Source of the DNA: Mariprofundus ferrinatatus
Lineage (GTDB): Bacteria; Pseudomonadota; Zetaproteobacteria; Mariprofundales; Mariprofundaceae
Direction: 5' to 3'
Length of the DNA stretch: 64,000 nucleotides
Assembly: GCF_002795825.1 (NCBI RefSeq)
Contig: NZ_CP018800.1
Span: forward strand, 868,001-932,000
Part shown: positions 24,433 to 33,824 of the stretch, piece after piece
How positions within the stretch are numbered: the first letter of the stretch is position 1
Layout: each line of letters starts with the position of its first letter
Notes under the pieces: model-generated
The model's database searches: none
What the model was told of the DNA's origin: nothing
What the model saw: the letters and a program-made list of their open reading frames with translations, nothing else
Position numbers and translations under genes: made by a program

Positions 24433-25956
24433 ATGGGACAGTTTTATCTGAAAATCATACTGTTTATGTCGCTGCTGCTGCCTGCGGGTGTGGCGCATGC
24501 CGAGGCTGAATCGGCTGGTGTGGATGCCTTTTTCGGCACCCTCAACGGTTATCTTGCATCGGTGCTCTTCTTTGACGTCATGCCCGGTGAGGGGTCGATG
24601 CCATTTATCGTAGCCTGGCTGATTGTCGGTGCGGTCTACCTCACGTTCCGGTTCGGGTTTATCAACCTGCGCATGATGGGCCATGCCATGCAGATTCTGC
24701 GTGGCAAATACCGTTCATCCGATGATCAGGGTGAAGTCTCCCCGTTTCAGGCTCTGACCACGGCGCTTTCTGCAACCGTGGGTCTTGGCAATATCGCAGG
24801 TGTCGCCATAGCTGTCAGTATTGGTGGTCCGGGGGCCACCCTCTGGATGATTATTGCCGGCTTTTTCGGCATGACCTCTAAATTCACCGAGGTGACACTG
24901 GCACAGATGTATCGCGAGTTTCGCCCTGACGGCCATGTCATGGGTGGTGCGATGGAGTATCTTTCCAAGGGCTTTGCAGAGAAGGGGATGGCGGGTATGG
25001 GCCGCAAGCTGGCGGTTCTTTTTGCGATCCTGTGTGTCGGCGCATCGTTCGGCGGCGGAAATGCGTTCCAGGTGTCGCAAGCGATGGGTGCTGTGCAGAA
25101 TGAACTCTCCTTCTTCAAGGATTATCCGTGGGTGTTCGGTGTGTTCATGGCGACCGCAGTGGGTATCGTGATTATCGGGGGCATCAAGCGGATCGCTCAT
25201 GCAGCCGAGGCACTGGTCCCGACCATGGTCTTTATCTACCTCACCGCATGCCTCTGGATTATTCTTAGCCACTTAACCGATGTTCCCGCAGCGATCAGCC
25301 TGATTGTTACCGAGGCATTTTCCCCGACTGCCGTTGCCGGCGGCATGATCGGTGTGATTGTGCAGGGCTTTAAACGCGCTGCATTTTCGAGTGAGGCGGG
25401 TATCGGATCGGCTGCTATTGCTCACTCGGCTGCTTCAGTGAAATACCCGGTTCGCCAGGGTTTTGTTGCACTCTATGAACCGTTTATTGATACGGTGGTA
25501 ATCTGCACCATGACCGCGCTGGTGATCATACTGACCGGCGTTTACAACGCGCCAGAACATGCCGCACTGGTTGAAGCGAGCAAAGGGGCTGCACTTACCG
25601 CCGTGGCGTTCGGTTCAGTGATCTCATGGTTTCCTGTGATCCTCTCCATCTCGGTGGTGCTCTTTGCCTACTCGACGATGATCTCATGGTCATATTATGG
25701 CGAACGTTGCTGGACCTATGTGTTCGGCGAGCAGTTTTCAATGGTGTATCGTTTGATCTTCCTGATGTTTATCGTGCTGGCCTCGCTGGTCAGTGCCGGC
25801 AATATTCTCGACTTCTCTGACCTGCTGTTGCTCGCCATGGCCTTCCCGAACTTCCTCGCCCTCTACCTGCTGCAGGGCAAGGTGGCCGATGCCTTGAAGG
25901 ATTACATGATACGCCTGCGCAACGGAGAACTCGACAAAGAGGTTGGCAGACATTAA
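24433..25956 (+). CDS. AGCS-family sodium:alanine (amino acid) symporter
   Basis: A 507-residue multi-spanning transporter. A hydrophobic signal-like N-terminus (MGQFYLKIILFMSLLLPAG) precedes the core, which has the family motif TALSATVGLGNIAGVAIA and the later FKRAAFSSEAGIGSAAIAH. It imports alanine or glycine with Na+ or H+. I take the ATG at 24433 behind GGGGGAG because an upstream in-frame start at 24274 would run through the helicase gene. Together with Oad and the Na/Pi cotransporter it suggests use of a sodium gradient. Confidence 0.93.
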   Translation: MGQFYLKIILFMSLLLPAGVAHAEAESAGVDAFFGTLNGYLASVLFFDVMPGEGSMPFIVAWLIVGAVYLTFRFGFINLRMMGHAMQILRGKYRSSDDQGEVSPFQALTTALSATVGLGNIAGVAIAVSIGGPGATLWMIIAGFFGMTSKFTEVTLAQMYREFRPDGHVMGGAMEYLSKGFAEKGMAGMGRKLAVLFAILCVGASFGGGNAFQVSQAMGAVQNELSFFKDYPWVFGVFMATAVGIVIIGGIKRIAHAAEALVPTMVFIYLTACLWIILSHLTDVPAAISLIVTEAFSPTAVAGGMIGVIVQGFKRAAFSSEAGIGSAAIAHSAASVKYPVRQGFVALYEPFIDTVVICTMTALVIILTGVYNAPEHAALVEASKGAALTAVAFGSVISWFPVILSISVVLFAYSTMISWSYYGERCWTYVFGEQFSMVYRLIFLMFIVLASLVSAGNILDFSDLLLLAMAFPNFLALYLLQGKVADALKDYMIRLRNGELDKEVGRH

Positions 25957-26046
25957 TCCGTTCTGATGTTCCATGTTTTTTGAGTCATCAGGCAGTTTAG
26001 GTAAATAAACAGGAGATTTTATCTGCGGCCATCATATGATCGCAGC

Positions 26047-26652
26047 ATGCGACTGTTTGCCGGCATTGAGTTGCCATCAAATATTACAGATCAGTTAACG
26101 CTCTGGTGGGAATCGGAGCGGGGATACCTTGATCCTGATCACTGGCGCCCGGTGGCGCCGCACCTGTGGCATTTAACACTCGCTTTCTACGGCGAGGTTT
26201 CCGGCGGTGATGTCGACGATCTTGCAGAAGAGCTGGCTGAATGCTCCCGAAATGCTAAGGCTTTGACATTAAAAACAGGTAATTTCGGTTTTTTCCCAAG
26301 GGCATCAAAACCACGCGTTTTCTGGGTTGGGGTTGATGAAGCAGGCGATGGTGATGGTCTGAAACATCTTGCCCGTTGTTGCAGGCGGGCCGGGCATGCT
26401 ACCGTTCGCAAACGCACCGCCACGGAGGCGCCGTTTCGGGGCCACATCACCGTAGCCAGAGTCAGGGGCCATGCTGCTTTACCGGATATGGAACAGTTGC
26501 AGATGATGGCAGATGTGCCCGTGCTTGACTGGGGAGTGCAGAGGATAAACCTTTACCAGTCCATTTTAAGGCCGGAAGGGCCGCAATACAGGCGGCTGGA
26601 AACATTTGAATTGAACGGTTCGAGCAATCGAACGAGGGGAAAATATGTCTGA
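26047..26652 (+). CDS. thpR: RNA 2',3'-cyclic phosphodiesterase ThpR
   Basis: A 201-residue member of the 2H phosphoesterase (LigT) family. It starts [10 protein letters not shown], with the two catalytic motifs HLTL (about residue 42) and HITV (about 137). The N-terminal half contains [14 protein letters not shown], typical of this family. Length and order suit ThpR, which is often found beside recA. It overlaps recA by 8 bp, so recA may be partly cotranscribed with it. The biological substrate is not settled. Confidence 0.92.
   Translation: MRLFAGIELPSNITDQLTLWWESERGYLDPDHWRPVAPHLWHLTLAFYGEVSGGDVDDLAEELAECSRNAKALTLKTGNFGFFPRASKPRVFWVGVDEAGDGDGLKHLARCCRRAGHATVRKRTATEAPFRGHITVARVRGHAALPDMEQLQMMADVPVLDWGVQRINLYQSILRPEGPQYRRLETFELNGSSNRTRGKYV
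26618..26633. promoter_or_regulatory. Inverted repeat before recA, possible LexA-type operator
   Basis: GTTCGA-N4-TCGAAC, a 6-bp perfect dyad, ends 11 bases before the recA ATG and inside the end of thpR. The position and symmetry suit an SOS operator or a leader hairpin. No lexA gene or second copy was found here to compare. It could also simply encode SSNRT in thpR. Confidence 0.35.
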
Positions 26653-27652
26653 GAAATCCAAAGCTCTGGAAACCGCACTTAGCCAGATCGAACGCCAGTT
26701 CGGCAAGGGAACGGTCATGCGTCTCGGCGACCAGGCAAAGGTGGTTGTGGATGTGATCCCGAGCGGCTCACTGGCTCTGGACGCAGCACTTGGCGTGGGT
26801 GGTTATCCGCGCGGTCGCGTGATCGAAATTTACGGTCCGGAATCCTCCGGTAAGACAACTATGGCACTGCATGCGGTGGCTGAAGCACAGAAACTCGGAG
26901 GGCAGGCCGCATTTGTAGATGCCGAGCATGCGCTTGATCCGTCATATGCCGAAAAGCTCGGTGTCGATGTTGATAACCTGCTGGTATCGCAGCCGGATTC
27001 CGGTGAGCAGGCGCTTGAGGTGGTGGATATGCTGACCCGTTCTGGCGGCGTGGATATCATCGTTGTCGATTCGGTTGCGGCGCTAACGCCGAAGTCCGAG
27101 CTGGAAGGTGATATGGGAGACTCTCATATGGGTCTGCATGCCCGCCTGATGAGCCAGGCGCTGCGCAAGCTGACCGGCTCCATCTCGCGCACCAAAACCA
27201 CGATTATCTTCATTAACCAGATCCGTATGAAGATCGGTGTGATGTTCGGCAATCCCGAAACTACCACTGGCGGTAATGCCCTGAAGTTTTACACCTCGGT
27301 TCGTCTTGATGTGCGACGTACCGGCGCGATCAAGAAAGGTGATGAGGTGCTTGGTAACGATACCCGCGTGAAGGTGGTCAAGAACAAGGTGGCTCCGCCA
27401 TTCCGTCAGGCTGAATTCTCGATCATGTATGGAGAGGGTGTCTCGCATGCAGGCGAAGTGCTTGATATGGGTGTGAAGTACGGATTGGTGAACAAGAGCG
27501 GAGCCTGGTACGCCAAAGGTAATGACCGCATCGGCCAGGGACGGGACAATGCCATCAACTTCCTCAAGGAGAATCCTGAGATTCTCAATGAGATTGAAGC
27601 CGGTGTCCGGGTTGAGCTGGGCCTGAGCAAAGAGGCAGTAGTCGCTGAATAA
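26645..27652 (+). CDS. recA: RecA recombinase
   Basis: A 335-residue strand-exchange ATPase and SOS coprotease. Walker A is GPESSGKTT (64-72), Walker B is [10 protein letters not shown], and the L1/L2 region has [19 protein letters not shown] and [20 protein letters not shown]. The C-terminus is shorter than in E. coli (353 aa) and lacks a long acidic tail. It starts 8 bp before the thpR stop with AGGGGAAAAT as ribosome site, and recX follows at once. Confidence 0.98.
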   Translation: MSEKSKALETALSQIERQFGKGTVMRLGDQAKVVVDVIPSGSLALDAALGVGGYPRGRVIEIYGPESSGKTTMALHAVAEAQKLGGQAAFVDAEHALDPSYAEKLGVDVDNLLVSQPDSGEQALEVVDMLTRSGGVDIIVVDSVAALTPKSELEGDMGDSHMGLHARLMSQALRKLTGSISRTKTTIIFINQIRMKIGVMFGNPETTTGGNALKFYTSVRLDVRRTGAIKKGDEVLGNDTRVKVVKNKVAPPFRQAEFSIMYGEGVSHAGEVLDMGVKYGLVNKSGAWYAKGNDRIGQGRDNAINFLKENPEILNEIEAGVRVELGLSKEAVVAE

Positions 27653-27689
27653 AGAGGAACTGGCAGCCTTCAGTTACGCTGCAAGGCTA

Positions 27690-28100
27690 TTGGCACGCAG
27701 GGAGTACTGTACGGCAGAGATGCGCAGCAGGCTTTCGCAGCGCGGCTTTGAGCAGGAGCTGGTTGCATTTGTACTTGAGCAGCTCAAACAGGAGGGCTAC
27801 CTGAGTGAAAAGCGCTATGCCGAGAGCTATCTGCGTTCGCGTTTAAACAGGGGCGAGGCACCATGGCTGGCGGCGCAGAAGGCGAAGCAGAAGGGTGTGG
27901 ATCACACTGTACTGGAAGCGGTGCTGGCGGATATGAACGAGGATTTCGATGCCCAGGAGGCATGCAGAACCCTGCTTGAGCATCGCGATCCAGGCGGACT
28001 GAGGTTTGAAGATGAACGGGTGTGGCAGCGTCAGGCCCGTTTTTTGCGGAATAAGGGTTACAACAGTGCTACGATTCTGCGCGTATTAAAACAGCGGTAA
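27690..28100 (+). CDS. recX: RecX, regulator of RecA
   Basis: RecX proteins bind and modulate RecA filaments. The protein has the usual three-repeat composition (LLARREYCTAEMRSRL, LKQEGYLSEKRYAESY, VWQRQARFLRNKGYNSATI). The TTG at 27690 gives 136 residues, but the RecX-like reading continues upstream (AAFSYAARLLARRE) to the recA stop, where only CTG codons at 27645 and 27660 are available before an in-frame stop at 27639. The true start is therefore uncertain, and a CTG start or coupling to recA is possible. AGAGGAA lies at 27653-27659. Confidence 0.85.
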   Translation: MARREYCTAEMRSRLSQRGFEQELVAFVLEQLKQEGYLSEKRYAESYLRSRLNRGEAPWLAAQKAKQKGVDHTVLEAVLADMNEDFDAQEACRTLLEHRDPGGLRFEDERVWQRQARFLRNKGYNSATILRVLKQR

Positions 28101-28141
28101 CTCATGAAGGGTTATCATTTGATGAAGGTGGAGGATTCCCG

Positions 28142-30757
28142 GTGAAAACATCCGAGATTCGACAGAAATTTCTCGATTACTTTGCAGGTCACGGCCATGA
28201 GGTGGTGGCTTCAAGCTCGCTGGTACCGCATGGCGATCCGACGCTGATGTTTACCAATGCTGGCATGGTGCAGTTCAAACATGTTTTCCTCGGCAACGAA
28301 CAGCGCCCCTACGTAACTGCAGTATCAAGTCAGAAGTGTGTGCGCGCAGGTGGTAAACATAACGATCTGGAGAATGTGGGGCATACCGCCCGACACCACA
28401 CCTTTTTCGAGATGCTCGGCAACTTCTCATTTGGCGATTACTTCAAGCATGAGGCGATCCGATATGCTTGGGAGTTCCTTACAAATGATCTGAAGCTTGA
28501 TGCCAACCGCCTGTTTGTCACCGTGTTTGAAGAGGATGACGAGGCGTACGATATCTGGACCAAAGAGATCGGTATCCCGACAGATAAAATCGCCCGCATC
28601 GGCGCCAAGGATAATTTCTGGTCGATGGGTGATACCGGACCGTGCGGTCCCTGCTCGGAGATCTTTTTCGATCACGGCGAGGATGTTTGGGGAGGCCCTC
28701 CGGGAACTCCAGAAGAGGATGGCGACCGCTTTATCGAAATATGGAACCTCGTGTTTATGCAGTACGATCGCGACGAGGATGGTAATCTGACACCGCTTCC
28801 GAAGCCTTCCGTTGATACCGGCATGGGACTGGAGCGTATTGCTGCGGTGATGCAGGGTGTACATAACAATTACGATATCGACCTGTTTAAAAACCTGATA
28901 GCTGCAGCATGCCGGGAAACCGGTATTCAGTTTGGTGACAGTGCCGAGCAGGATGTCTCCCTGCGCGTGCTGGCCGATCACCTGCGTTCCGTTGCGTTTC
29001 TGATGGCTGATGGCGTATTACCTAGTAATGAGGGACGAGGTTTCGTACTGCGCCGTATTCTGCGCCGTGCCTGTCGCCATGGTCGCTTGCTGGGCAAGCA
29101 GGAGGCATTCATCTACAAACTGGTGGATACCCTGGTGAAGGAGATGGGTAACCATTTTGCAGAGTTGCGTGAAGGGCAGGCCAATATCGAGCAGGTGATC
29201 CGAATCGAGGAAGAGCGCTTTATCAAGACGCTTGATAAGGGGCTTAAGCTTGTCGAGCAGGCCGTGAACGAAGCGGGTGAGGGCGGTGTAATTCCCGGCA
29301 GTACCCTGTTTACCCTCTACGATACTTATGGTTTTCCGACCGATCTGACCGCAGATATTCTCAAAGGCAGCAATGTCGGGCTGGATATGGATGGATTCGA
29401 GAGCTGCATGGAAGAGCAGCGCCAGCGTGCACGCGCCGCATGGGGTGGTTCTGGTGAAGCGAGCCTGCCGAAGGCACTGTTTGAGCTGCGCGAAAAGCAT
29501 GGTCCAACCGAGTTTCTGGGTTATACGACGCTGGCGGCTGAGGGCGTTATTACCGGCTTGATCAAAGATGGTGAAGCGACCGCTGGGCTTAATGAAGGAG
29601 ACGAGGCGTGGCTGGTTACCAACCAGACCCCATTCTATGGCGAGTCGGGTGGTCAGGTTGGTGATACCGGCCTGATTACCACCGGTGATGGTGAGTTTGT
29701 TGTTTCCGATACCAAGAAGCTGCTCTCCGATCTTTTCGTGCATGTCGGCAAGGTGCGCCGCGGTAGCATCAAGGCTCAGGGCATTGCGCAGTTATCGGTG
29801 GGGGGTGAACGCCGTGATGCCATTCGTCGTAATCACACGGCCACACATCTCATGCACGCTGTGTTACGGGATGTTCTGGGCGAGCATGTCAAACAGGCTG
29901 GCTCACTGGTGAACCCTGAACGTCTGCGTTTCGATTTCAGCCATTTTCAGCCGATTGCCAGAGAGGAACTGAAAGATATTGAGGCGAAGGTAAACGCGGC
30001 GATATGGGCCAATGATCCGGTTGAGACCAACCTGATGACGCAGGATGAGGCCATTGCATCCGGTGCTATGGCACTATTTGGCGAGAAGTACGGTGATGAG
30101 GTGCGTGTGGTCTCTGCCGGTTTCTCGACCGAGTTGTGTGGCGGCACGCATGTCAAACGAACCGGGGATATCGGCCCTTTCCGCATAGTGTCTGAAACAG
30201 GTATTGCAGCTGGTGTGCGTCGCATCGAGGCGGTTACTGGCCCTTCTGCCTACCAGAGCTTTGTCACTGATATCGATACACTCAATGAAACAGCCGGTGC
30301 TTTGAAGGTGAGGCCATTCGAGGCGAATGATGCAGTCACAGCACTGCAGGCGAAGTTGAAAGAGGCGGAAAAAGAACTGAATAGCCTGCGCGCCAAACAG
30401 GCCACGGGGCTGCTTGATGATCTGGTGAAAACCGCAGTCGAAGTGAATGGCGTCAAACTGCTCGCTGCTGAAGTTTCTGGTGTGAAGGACATGCGCGACT
30501 TCATGGATAAGGCCAAGGGCAAGCTGAAATCGGGCGTACTCGTATTCGGTATGAAAAACGGCCCCAAAGTGCAGTTGGTCGCTGGCGTTACTGCTGACCT
30601 CGTCGGCCAGTTCCATGCCGGAAATATTGTCCGTGAAGTTGCTACGATATGTGGTGGCAAGGGCGGTGGTAAGCCCGACATGGCGATGGCAGGCGGAACT
30701 GAGCCTGACAAGCTGAAACAGGCACTGGAGTCTGTCGCTTCTCTGATACAAGGCTGA
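28142..30757 (+). CDS. alaS: Alanine-tRNA ligase
   Basis: An 871-residue class II synthetase. Motif 1 to 3 region is at the N-terminus (FTNAGMVQFK, then the aminoacylation site with RHHTFFEMLGNFSFGDYF), and the editing domain has HTATHLMHAVL and CGGTHV. A C-Ala domain ends with GGKGGGKPDMAMAGG. The GTG start at 28142 follows GGAGG by about 8 bases. It lies at the end of thpR-recA-recX and 3' to it is rmuC, with only bases between. Confidence 0.97.
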   Translation: MKTSEIRQKFLDYFAGHGHEVVASSSLVPHGDPTLMFTNAGMVQFKHVFLGNEQRPYVTAVSSQKCVRAGGKHNDLENVGHTARHHTFFEMLGNFSFGDYFKHEAIRYAWEFLTNDLKLDANRLFVTVFEEDDEAYDIWTKEIGIPTDKIARIGAKDNFWSMGDTGPCGPCSEIFFDHGEDVWGGPPGTPEEDGDRFIEIWNLVFMQYDRDEDGNLTPLPKPSVDTGMGLERIAAVMQGVHNNYDIDLFKNLIAAACRETGIQFGDSAEQDVSLRVLADHLRSVAFLMADGVLPSNEGRGFVLRRILRRACRHGRLLGKQEAFIYKLVDTLVKEMGNHFAELREGQANIEQVIRIEEERFIKTLDKGLKLVEQAVNEAGEGGVIPGSTLFTLYDTYGFPTDLTADILKGSNVGLDMDGFESCMEEQRQRARAAWGGSGEASLPKALFELREKHGPTEFLGYTTLAAEGVITGLIKDGEATAGLNEGDEAWLVTNQTPFYGESGGQVGDTGLITTGDGEFVVSDTKKLLSDLFVHVGKVRRGSIKAQGIAQLSVGGERRDAIRRNHTATHLMHAVLRDVLGEHVKQAGSLVNPERLRFDFSHFQPIAREELKDIEAKVNAAIWANDPVETNLMTQDEAIASGAMALFGEKYGDEVRVVSAGFSTELCGGTHVKRTGDIGPFRIVSETGIAAGVRRIEAVTGPSAYQSFVTDIDTLNETAGALKVRPFEANDAVTALQAKLKEAEKELNSLRAKQATGLLDDLVKTAVEVNGVKLLAAEVSGVKDMRDFMDKAKGKLKSGVLVFGMKNGPKVQLVAGVTADLVGQFHAGNIVREVATICGGKGGGKPDMAMAGGTEPDKLKQALESVASLIQG

Positions 30758-32200
30758 GTGGTGGATGTAGCCCAGCTGACCCAACCTGCAGCCATCATCA
30801 TGATGGCGCTTGCAGCAGTTCTGCTGATCATCTGGCTGGTCACTTTTCGCAATCAGAGCGAAAAGATTGAAACGCTGGATTCCGAAAACCGTGAATTGAA
30901 AGCCGCATTTCATGAGTTGGAAGTCGAGCTCACCGAGCGAAAAATCGAGGTGGCAACACTCTCCGAACGAATTGAGCAGGTAAGCCGGAAATTGACCGAT
31001 TGTCAGGGCCAGTTGGCAGAAAGGGAACATGAAGTTTCACAATCTAACAATGATAAGCTGAAGCATCTTTCGCTGATCTCTGAGCTTGAAACCACGCTTG
31101 ATAAAGAACGACAGGGGGCGCAGGAGAAGCTGGCGCTGCTTGAGGATGCTAAGCAGAAGCTTGCAGGTGAATTCAAGCTGCTAGCCAATGAGATCTTCGA
31201 GGAAAAGGGGAAAAGCTTCTCTGAACAAAACCGTGCCAGCCTCGATGAGGTGCTTAAGCCGATGCGAGAGCAACTGGGTGACTTCCGCAAACGTGTCGAT
31301 GAAGTGCATCTGAATGATTCCAAGGATCGTGCCGGCCTTCGTGAGCACCTCTCCCAGCTTGAAAAACTTAATCGCCAGATGAGCGAGGATGCATTGTCGT
31401 TGACGCATGCATTGAAGGGGGACAGCAAGGCACAGGGAAACTGGGGCGAGATGATTCTGGAACGGATTCTCGAGACCTCGGGGTTGCGTAAAGATCACGA
31501 GTATCTGCGCGAGGATTCAACCGATATCGGGGGCGGAAAACGTCTGAGACCGGACGTGATCGTACGTATGCCTGGCGATAAACATATCATTATCGACTCC
31601 AAGGTCTCCCTGACCGATTATGAGCGTGCCGTTGCAGCTACTGAAGGTGATGCGCGGAAAAAGTTCATCAAAGCGCACGCTAACAGTCTTCGCAATCATG
31701 TACGTGGACTTGCCGATAAACATTACGCGCACTTACCAGGCGTGAACTCTCCCGATTATGTGTTGATGTTTATGCCGATCGAGGCTGCCTACATGATGGC
31801 GATCGAAGAGGATCAGGGTATCTTTGAAACGGCGTTTGAAAAAGGGGTGGCCGTGGTAACACCTTCGACACTCTATGCTACCCTGAAATTAATCGAACAG
31901 TTGTGGCGCTATGAGAGGCAGAGTGACGATGTTCTAAAGCTGATCGACAGGGCCGGAAAACTGCATGATAAAATGGCCAGTTTCGTTGAATCATTTGAGG
32001 AGATCGGGGTTCGATTGGGGCAGGCGCAGAAAGCATATGATATTTCGTTGAACCGCATCAGTACCGGACCGGGCAATGTGATCAGCCAGATAGATGTTCT
32101 GGGTAAACTGGCTGGTAAAACCAAGAAAGAGTTGCCGCACCATCTGGTTGAATCCGCTGCACTATCTGATGATTCAGACGGAGTCCGTGAAGCGGATTAG
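30758..32200 (+). CDS. rmuC: DNA recombination protein RmuC
   Basis: A 480-residue protein with one N-terminal membrane helix (about residues 10-30), a long coiled coil (residues 35-180) and a C-terminal nuclease-like domain (NWGEMILERILETSGL, then VIVRMPGDKHIIIDSKVSLTDYERA, with the PD-(D/E)XK-like SK pattern). RmuC limits inverted-repeat recombination. The start is GTG directly after the alaS stop. Its 3' end overlaps the convergent FKBP gene by 4 bp. Confidence 0.93.
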   Translation: MVDVAQLTQPAAIIMMALAAVLLIIWLVTFRNQSEKIETLDSENRELKAAFHELEVELTERKIEVATLSERIEQVSRKLTDCQGQLAEREHEVSQSNNDKLKHLSLISELETTLDKERQGAQEKLALLEDAKQKLAGEFKLLANEIFEEKGKSFSEQNRASLDEVLKPMREQLGDFRKRVDEVHLNDSKDRAGLREHLSQLEKLNRQMSEDALSLTHALKGDSKAQGNWGEMILERILETSGLRKDHEYLREDSTDIGGGKRLRPDVIVRMPGDKHIIIDSKVSLTDYERAVAATEGDARKKFIKAHANSLRNHVRGLADKHYAHLPGVNSPDYVLMFMPIEAAYMMAIEEDQGIFETAFEKGVAVVTPSTLYATLKLIEQLWRYERQSDDVLKLIDRAGKLHDKMASFVESFEEIGVRLGQAQKAYDISLNRISTGPGNVISQIDVLGKLAGKTKKELPHHLVESAALSDDSDGVREAD

Positions 32201-32634
32201 CTTTCTGAAGGTTTCCCGACCTCTACGATATCAACAACGAAGTTAAGGGTTTCACCGGCCATAGGGTGGTTGCCATCTACCGTGATATTCTCTTCATCCA
32301 CGCTTATGACAGTTACCAGTTCAATGCCGCTTCCAGTATCAGCCTGAAAACGCATACCGTTCTCGATTTTACCATCAAACTGGAAAATATTGCGTGGAAT
32401 AGTCTGGATCAGGTCATCCCTGCGTTCGCCATACCCATCTTCTGGATTCACGCTAATTGCAATGCGATCGCCTGCCGACTTGCCTTCCAGCGCTCTCTCA
32501 AGGCCTGCAACAAGCGCATCGGTTCCGTGGATATAGGAGAGCGGATCACCGCCACAAGAAGATTCGACGATGTCGCCGTTCGGAAGTGTCAGCGTATAGT
32601 GAATGGTGACCGGGCTGTTTGCTGAGATCTGCAT
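32197..32634 (-). CDS. FKBP-type peptidyl-prolyl isomerase, SlyD-like
   Basis: A 145-residue isomerase and chaperone with an FKBP domain: VTIHYTLTLPNG, the insert-in-flap boundary PEDGYGE, and NHPMAGETLNF, a SlyD/FkpB signature. It lacks the His/Cys-rich nickel-binding tail of E. coli SlyD, so a direct role in hydrogenase nickel supply is not supported by sequence. It is reverse strand, convergent with rmuC and 19 bp before oadB. It could be the last gene of the oad transcript. Confidence 0.9.
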   Translation of the reverse strand: MQISANSPVTIHYTLTLPNGDIVESSCGGDPLSYIHGTDALVAGLERALEGKSAGDRIAISVNPEDGYGERRDDLIQTIPRNIFQFDGKIENGMRFQADTGSGIELVTVISVDEENITVDGNHPMAGETLNFVVDIVEVGKPSES

Positions 32635-32652
32635 GAATCTGTCGGGGGCGGT

Positions 32653-33792
32653 TTAAGCGCCGACAATGGCGAGCAGAATACCAGCTGCAACAGCAGAACC
32701 GATTACACCTGCCACATTCGGGCCCATGGCGTGCATGAGCAGAAAGTTGTGGTGGTCTGACTCAAGCCCGACTTTATTCACGACACGTGCAGCCATCGGT
32801 ACGGCCGAAACACCTGCGGCGCCGATCAGTGGATTGATTTTTCCGTCGCTCAGGCGACACATCAGTTTACCCATCAGGACGCCTGCAGCCGTTCCGACTG
32901 CAAACGCCAGCATACCAAGCACTAGGATGCCTAACGTTTCAACATTGAGGAACTTCTCGGCAGAAAGTTTGGAGCCGACAGCAAGACCGAGGAAAATGGT
33001 TACCGTATTGATGATCTCATTCTGCGACGCGTTGGAGAGACGCTCTACGACGCCGCATTCGCGTAGCAGGTTTCCGAAGGTGAGCATGCCTATCAGGGGC
33101 GCTGCAGTCGGCAGGAATATAACGCAGAGCAACAGGACGGTGAGCGGAAAGACAATCTTTTCAGCACGGCTTACAGGACGAAGCTGCTGCATTTTGATCT
33201 TGCGCTCTTTTTCAGTGGTCAGCAGTTTCATGATCGGTGGCTGAATAAGCGGCACCAGCGCCATGTAGGAGTAGGCGGCAACCGCAATGGCGCCCAGCAG
33301 GTCAGGAGCCAGGCGTGAGGCCAGGAAGATGGCTGTGGGGCCGTCTGCGCCGCCGATAATGCCGATAGCGGCAGCATCTGCGAGGCTGAACTCAAAGCCC
33401 GGAATTATATTCAGTGCCAGTGCGCCAAGCAGTGTAGTAAATATTCCGAACTGAGCAGCGGCACCTAGCATCAGGGTTCTCGGCATGGCGATCAGGGCAC
33501 CGAAATCGGTGAGTGCACCAACGCCCATAAAGATCAGCAGCGGGAAGATGCCGGTTTCAATGCCGACGTGGTAGATCAGCCCTAACATGCCTTCGGGACC
33601 GGAAATTTCGGCGACTGGAATATTGCTCAGGATGGCGCCAAAGCCGATTGGAACGAGAAGCAGCGGCTCGAACTTCTTTACGATGGCCAGATAGAGCAGC
33701 AGCAGGCCGACGCCGATCATCAGCACCTGTCCCCATTCAAAATTGGCAATACCTGTGGTGATCCAGAGTTTGTCTATCAGTTCATTCTGCAT
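32653..33792 (-). CDS. oadB: Na+-translocating oxaloacetate decarboxylase, beta subunit
   Basis: A 379-residue multi-helix membrane protein with the family motif [20 protein letters not shown]. The beta subunit decarboxylates carboxybiotin and couples it to Na+ export. It is the last subunit gene of the reverse-strand operon oadG-oadA-oadB (30 bp after oadA). The pump would use the CO2 released from oxaloacetate to make a Na+ gradient. Confidence 0.95.
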   Translation of the reverse strand: MQNELIDKLWITTGIANFEWGQVLMIGVGLLLLYLAIVKKFEPLLLVPIGFGAILSNIPVAEISGPEGMLGLIYHVGIETGIFPLLIFMGVGALTDFGALIAMPRTLMLGAAAQFGIFTTLLGALALNIIPGFEFSLADAAAIGIIGGADGPTAIFLASRLAPDLLGAIAVAAYSYMALVPLIQPPIMKLLTTEKERKIKMQQLRPVSRAEKIVFPLTVLLLCVIFLPTAAPLIGMLTFGNLLRECGVVERLSNASQNEIINTVTIFLGLAVGSKLSAEKFLNVETLGILVLGMLAFAVGTAAGVLMGKLMCRLSDGKINPLIGAAGVSAVPMAARVVNKVGLESDHHNFLLMHAMGPNVAGVIGSAVAAGILLAIVGA

Positions 33793-33824
33793 AGTGGTTT
33801 CTTATCTCGCTTTTCGGGAACGTA

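Noticed and set aside
32197-32634. SlyD nickel donor for hydrogenase
   Set aside because: The His/Cys-rich C-terminal tail needed for nickel binding is missing.
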